Shown one piece after another: positions 30,212 through 31,077 of a stretch of 31,077 nucleotides of DNA (position 1 is the stretch's first letter; every line of letters starts with the position of its first letter). The notes below the pieces were generated by a model. It saw only the letters and a program-made list of their open reading frames with translations, ran no database searches and was not told where the DNA came from. The translations under genes and the position numbers were made by a program. This DNA is from a virus, in IMG/VR virus record IMGVR_UViG_3300025264_001337, positions 1 through 31,077 of that record. One strand, given 5' to 3'.

Positions 30212-30275
30212 GGGTGGTCTCCAATCCCAGAGGTTTTTTTGTGCTAGGCCCAATCGACTGGGATATCTCGACGGG
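30212..30275 (-). promoter_or_regulatory. structured 5' leader with mutually exclusive hairpins
   Basis: In minus-strand RNA, CCCA near 30259-30262 can pair locally with the TGGG at 30250-30253. Alternatively ATCCCAG (30258-30264) can pair with CTGGGAT (30224-30230). The second form ends just before the GGAGACCA ribosome site of the leader gene and spans an A7 tract. This could be a switch or attenuator. No known riboswitch class is recognised. Confidence 0.4.
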
Positions 30276-30282
30276 TTAAGAT

Positions 30283-30330
30283 ATTTTACCATAGCTGGGC
30301 GGCCTTGTCAAGTTAGGGTTTTGTTAGGGT
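30283..30330 (-). promoter_or_regulatory. strong sigma70-type promoter with upstream tandem repeat
   Basis: On the minus strand, a perfect -35 TTGACA (30306-30311), a 17-base spacer and -10 TAAAAT (30283-30288), preceded by TATGG that approaches an extended -10. Just upstream of -35 the octamer ACCCTAAC occurs twice with period 11 (30312-30319 and 30323-30330), suitable for an activator or repressor on one face of the helix. It should drive the small-gene array leftward from about 30276. Confidence 0.85.
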
Positions 30331-30356
30331 AAAGTTTTCCACATTACGACGATCCT

Positions 30357-30965
30357 TTATTCTCCCATCTCGCTGGACTTGAAGATATCCTCCAACATTT
30401 CGCGCGAGCTTTTCCCTTCCTTACTTGCTGTGTTGTCCAGATCCATAACCTCCTGATGCTTACGAGCCTTGTTCAGTTCACCCGCCCTTACTCTAGTCAC
30501 TGGCCTTGAGCTATCCAGATCCTTCCTTGCCTTATCCTCTACCTGATGCTTGATCATTAGGAAGTAGTCCAATGGCTTCTCACCTATCCCTAGTAGCAGG
30601 TTGTTGCTACGACAATCAAGGGTGAAACCAGAGTTGAACTTGACCACTGGCATAGCTGTTATCCTTGTCGCAATCTCATCGTTGGTCAAGTGCCATAGCT
30701 CGTCAATTCCGGCAGAGCCGAAGGCTATCAGCCTATGCAGATAGATCTGGTACTTCTTCCCACTGGTTAGTTCTATCCTACTCCGTGCCATCGGACCAGC
30801 AGGGAACCTGTGTATGTACCATCGTATCTCCTGCCCATTTCTCTCGGCTACTTTCGGAAGTATGTCTTCATCGACCCAAGCATATGTCACTATGCCTTTC
30901 CCGCTCCATAGTGGAAGCCTCTCACATTCTCGCGGAGCCTCATCTTCGAAGCTGTTGTCTGTCAT
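30357..30965 (-). CDS. degenerate HNH/homing-endonuclease-like protein
   Basis: The 202-residue protein has a DNA-binding-like first half (IRWYIHRFPAGPMARSRIEL) and a core YQIYLHRLIAFG then FNSGFTLDCRSNNLLLG. This matches the phage HNH pattern L-H-R-x-I ... H-x-N-G-x-x-L-D-N-R-x-x-N-L. The catalytic D-H of the usual V-D-H-I-N-G is K-F here, so it is probably catalytically dead and may act as a DNA-binding regulator. The C-terminal third is charged and disordered (ARKHQEVMDLDNTASKEGKS). GGAG lies nine bases before ATG. Tandem repeats upstream may regulate it. Confidence 0.7.
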   Translation of the reverse strand: MTDNSFEDEAPRECERLPLWSGKGIVTYAWVDEDILPKVAERNGQEIRWYIHRFPAGPMARSRIELTSGKKYQIYLHRLIAFGSAGIDELWHLTNDEIATRITAMPVVKFNSGFTLDCRSNNLLLGIGEKPLDYFLMIKHQVEDKARKDLDSSRPVTRVRAGELNKARKHQEVMDLDNTASKEGKSSREMLEDIFKSSEMGE

Positions 30966-30982
30966 TTTACTTCTCCGGTAAT

Positions 30983-31012
30983 ATCTAAAGTTCTACACAT
31001 CTAAAGTTCTAC
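30983..31012. repeat. tandem 14-bp repeat upstream of the HNH-like gene
   Basis: ATCTAAAGTTCTAC occurs at 30983-30996 and again at 30999-31012, period 16, within 50 bases of the HNH-like start. A related ATCTAAGCTTCTG lies at 31061-31073. The placement fits an operator set for autoregulation. Bases 31013-31077 hold no other feature that I can name. Confidence 0.65.
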
Positions 31013-31077
31013 CACTTAGTATCCCACTATCCATATCTACTCATACAACTATCTCTCTATATCTAAGCTTCTGTTTT

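Noticed and set aside
1-31077. tRNA genes, rRNA, CRISPR arrays, insertion sequences
   Set aside because: None recognised by eye on either strand. A tRNA search program would be needed to exclude unusual tRNAs.

Overview
The window looks like part of a double-stranded DNA phage or prophage genome, probably from an uncultured tailed phage. It carries a giant virion-type protein, a replicative helicase, a family A DNA polymerase, two recombination modules, three methyltransferase domains, a holin-like protein and tightly packed small genes with overlapping ends. No tRNA, rRNA, CRISPR array or insertion sequence was recognised. The host cannot be named from the sequence. Strong AGGAG ribosome sites and a consensus sigma70-type promoter indicate a bacterial host.

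Layout. (1) Bases 1-6945, plus strand: the 3' part of one very long gene, open at the left edge, encoding a polyvalent-type protein with an internal SAM-methyltransferase domain. (2) Bases 7109-10403, minus strand: a nuclease-like protein, a DNA methyltransferase, a small lipoprotein, an unrecognised 493-residue protein and a holin-like membrane protein. (3) Bases 10497-15914, minus strand, GC-rich: DnaB-type helicase, winged-helix replication initiator with an iteron-like cluster inside its gene, a putative annealing protein, a YqaJ-type exonuclease, a serine recombinase, a small HTH protein and a micro membrane protein. (4) Bases 15940-17573, minus strand: a Cro-like HTH protein and poorly characterised small genes, two of which share a duplicated 43-bp start region. 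(5) Bases 17614-25683, minus strand, more AT-rich and rich in CTAG: DUF3987-type ATPase, UDG-PolA fusion polymerase, ParB-methyltransferase fusion, DUF669-like protein, wHTH-Sak4-like ATPase fusion, an iron-sulphur PD-(D/E)XK nuclease and a sigma-70-like factor. (6) Bases 25685-30965, minus strand: about sixteen small genes and a degenerate HNH-like protein at the right end, which lies upstream of a strong promoter (30283-30311).

Transcription of everything after 7109 runs leftward. The promoter at 30283-30311 feeds the small-gene array, and several hairpin terminators or attenuators punctuate it. The array genes are joined by a repeated start cassette, GGAGACCA(N)(Y)AATG. Many overlap their neighbour so that the cassette also encodes the end of the upstream protein.

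The most interesting candidate system is that cassette together with a hairpin at 26740-26772. The minus-strand loop of the hairpin carries TGGTCTCC, the exact complement of the cassette's ribosome-binding motif, and a rho-independent terminator follows it at once. This looks like a regulatory RNA that could silence the whole array. Other points of note are an origin-like repeat cluster inside the initiator gene, two complete recombination/replication modules of different base composition, a His at the usual Phe/Tyr/Leu position of the polymerase O-helix, and an ArsR-like wHTH fused to a Sak4-like ATPase.
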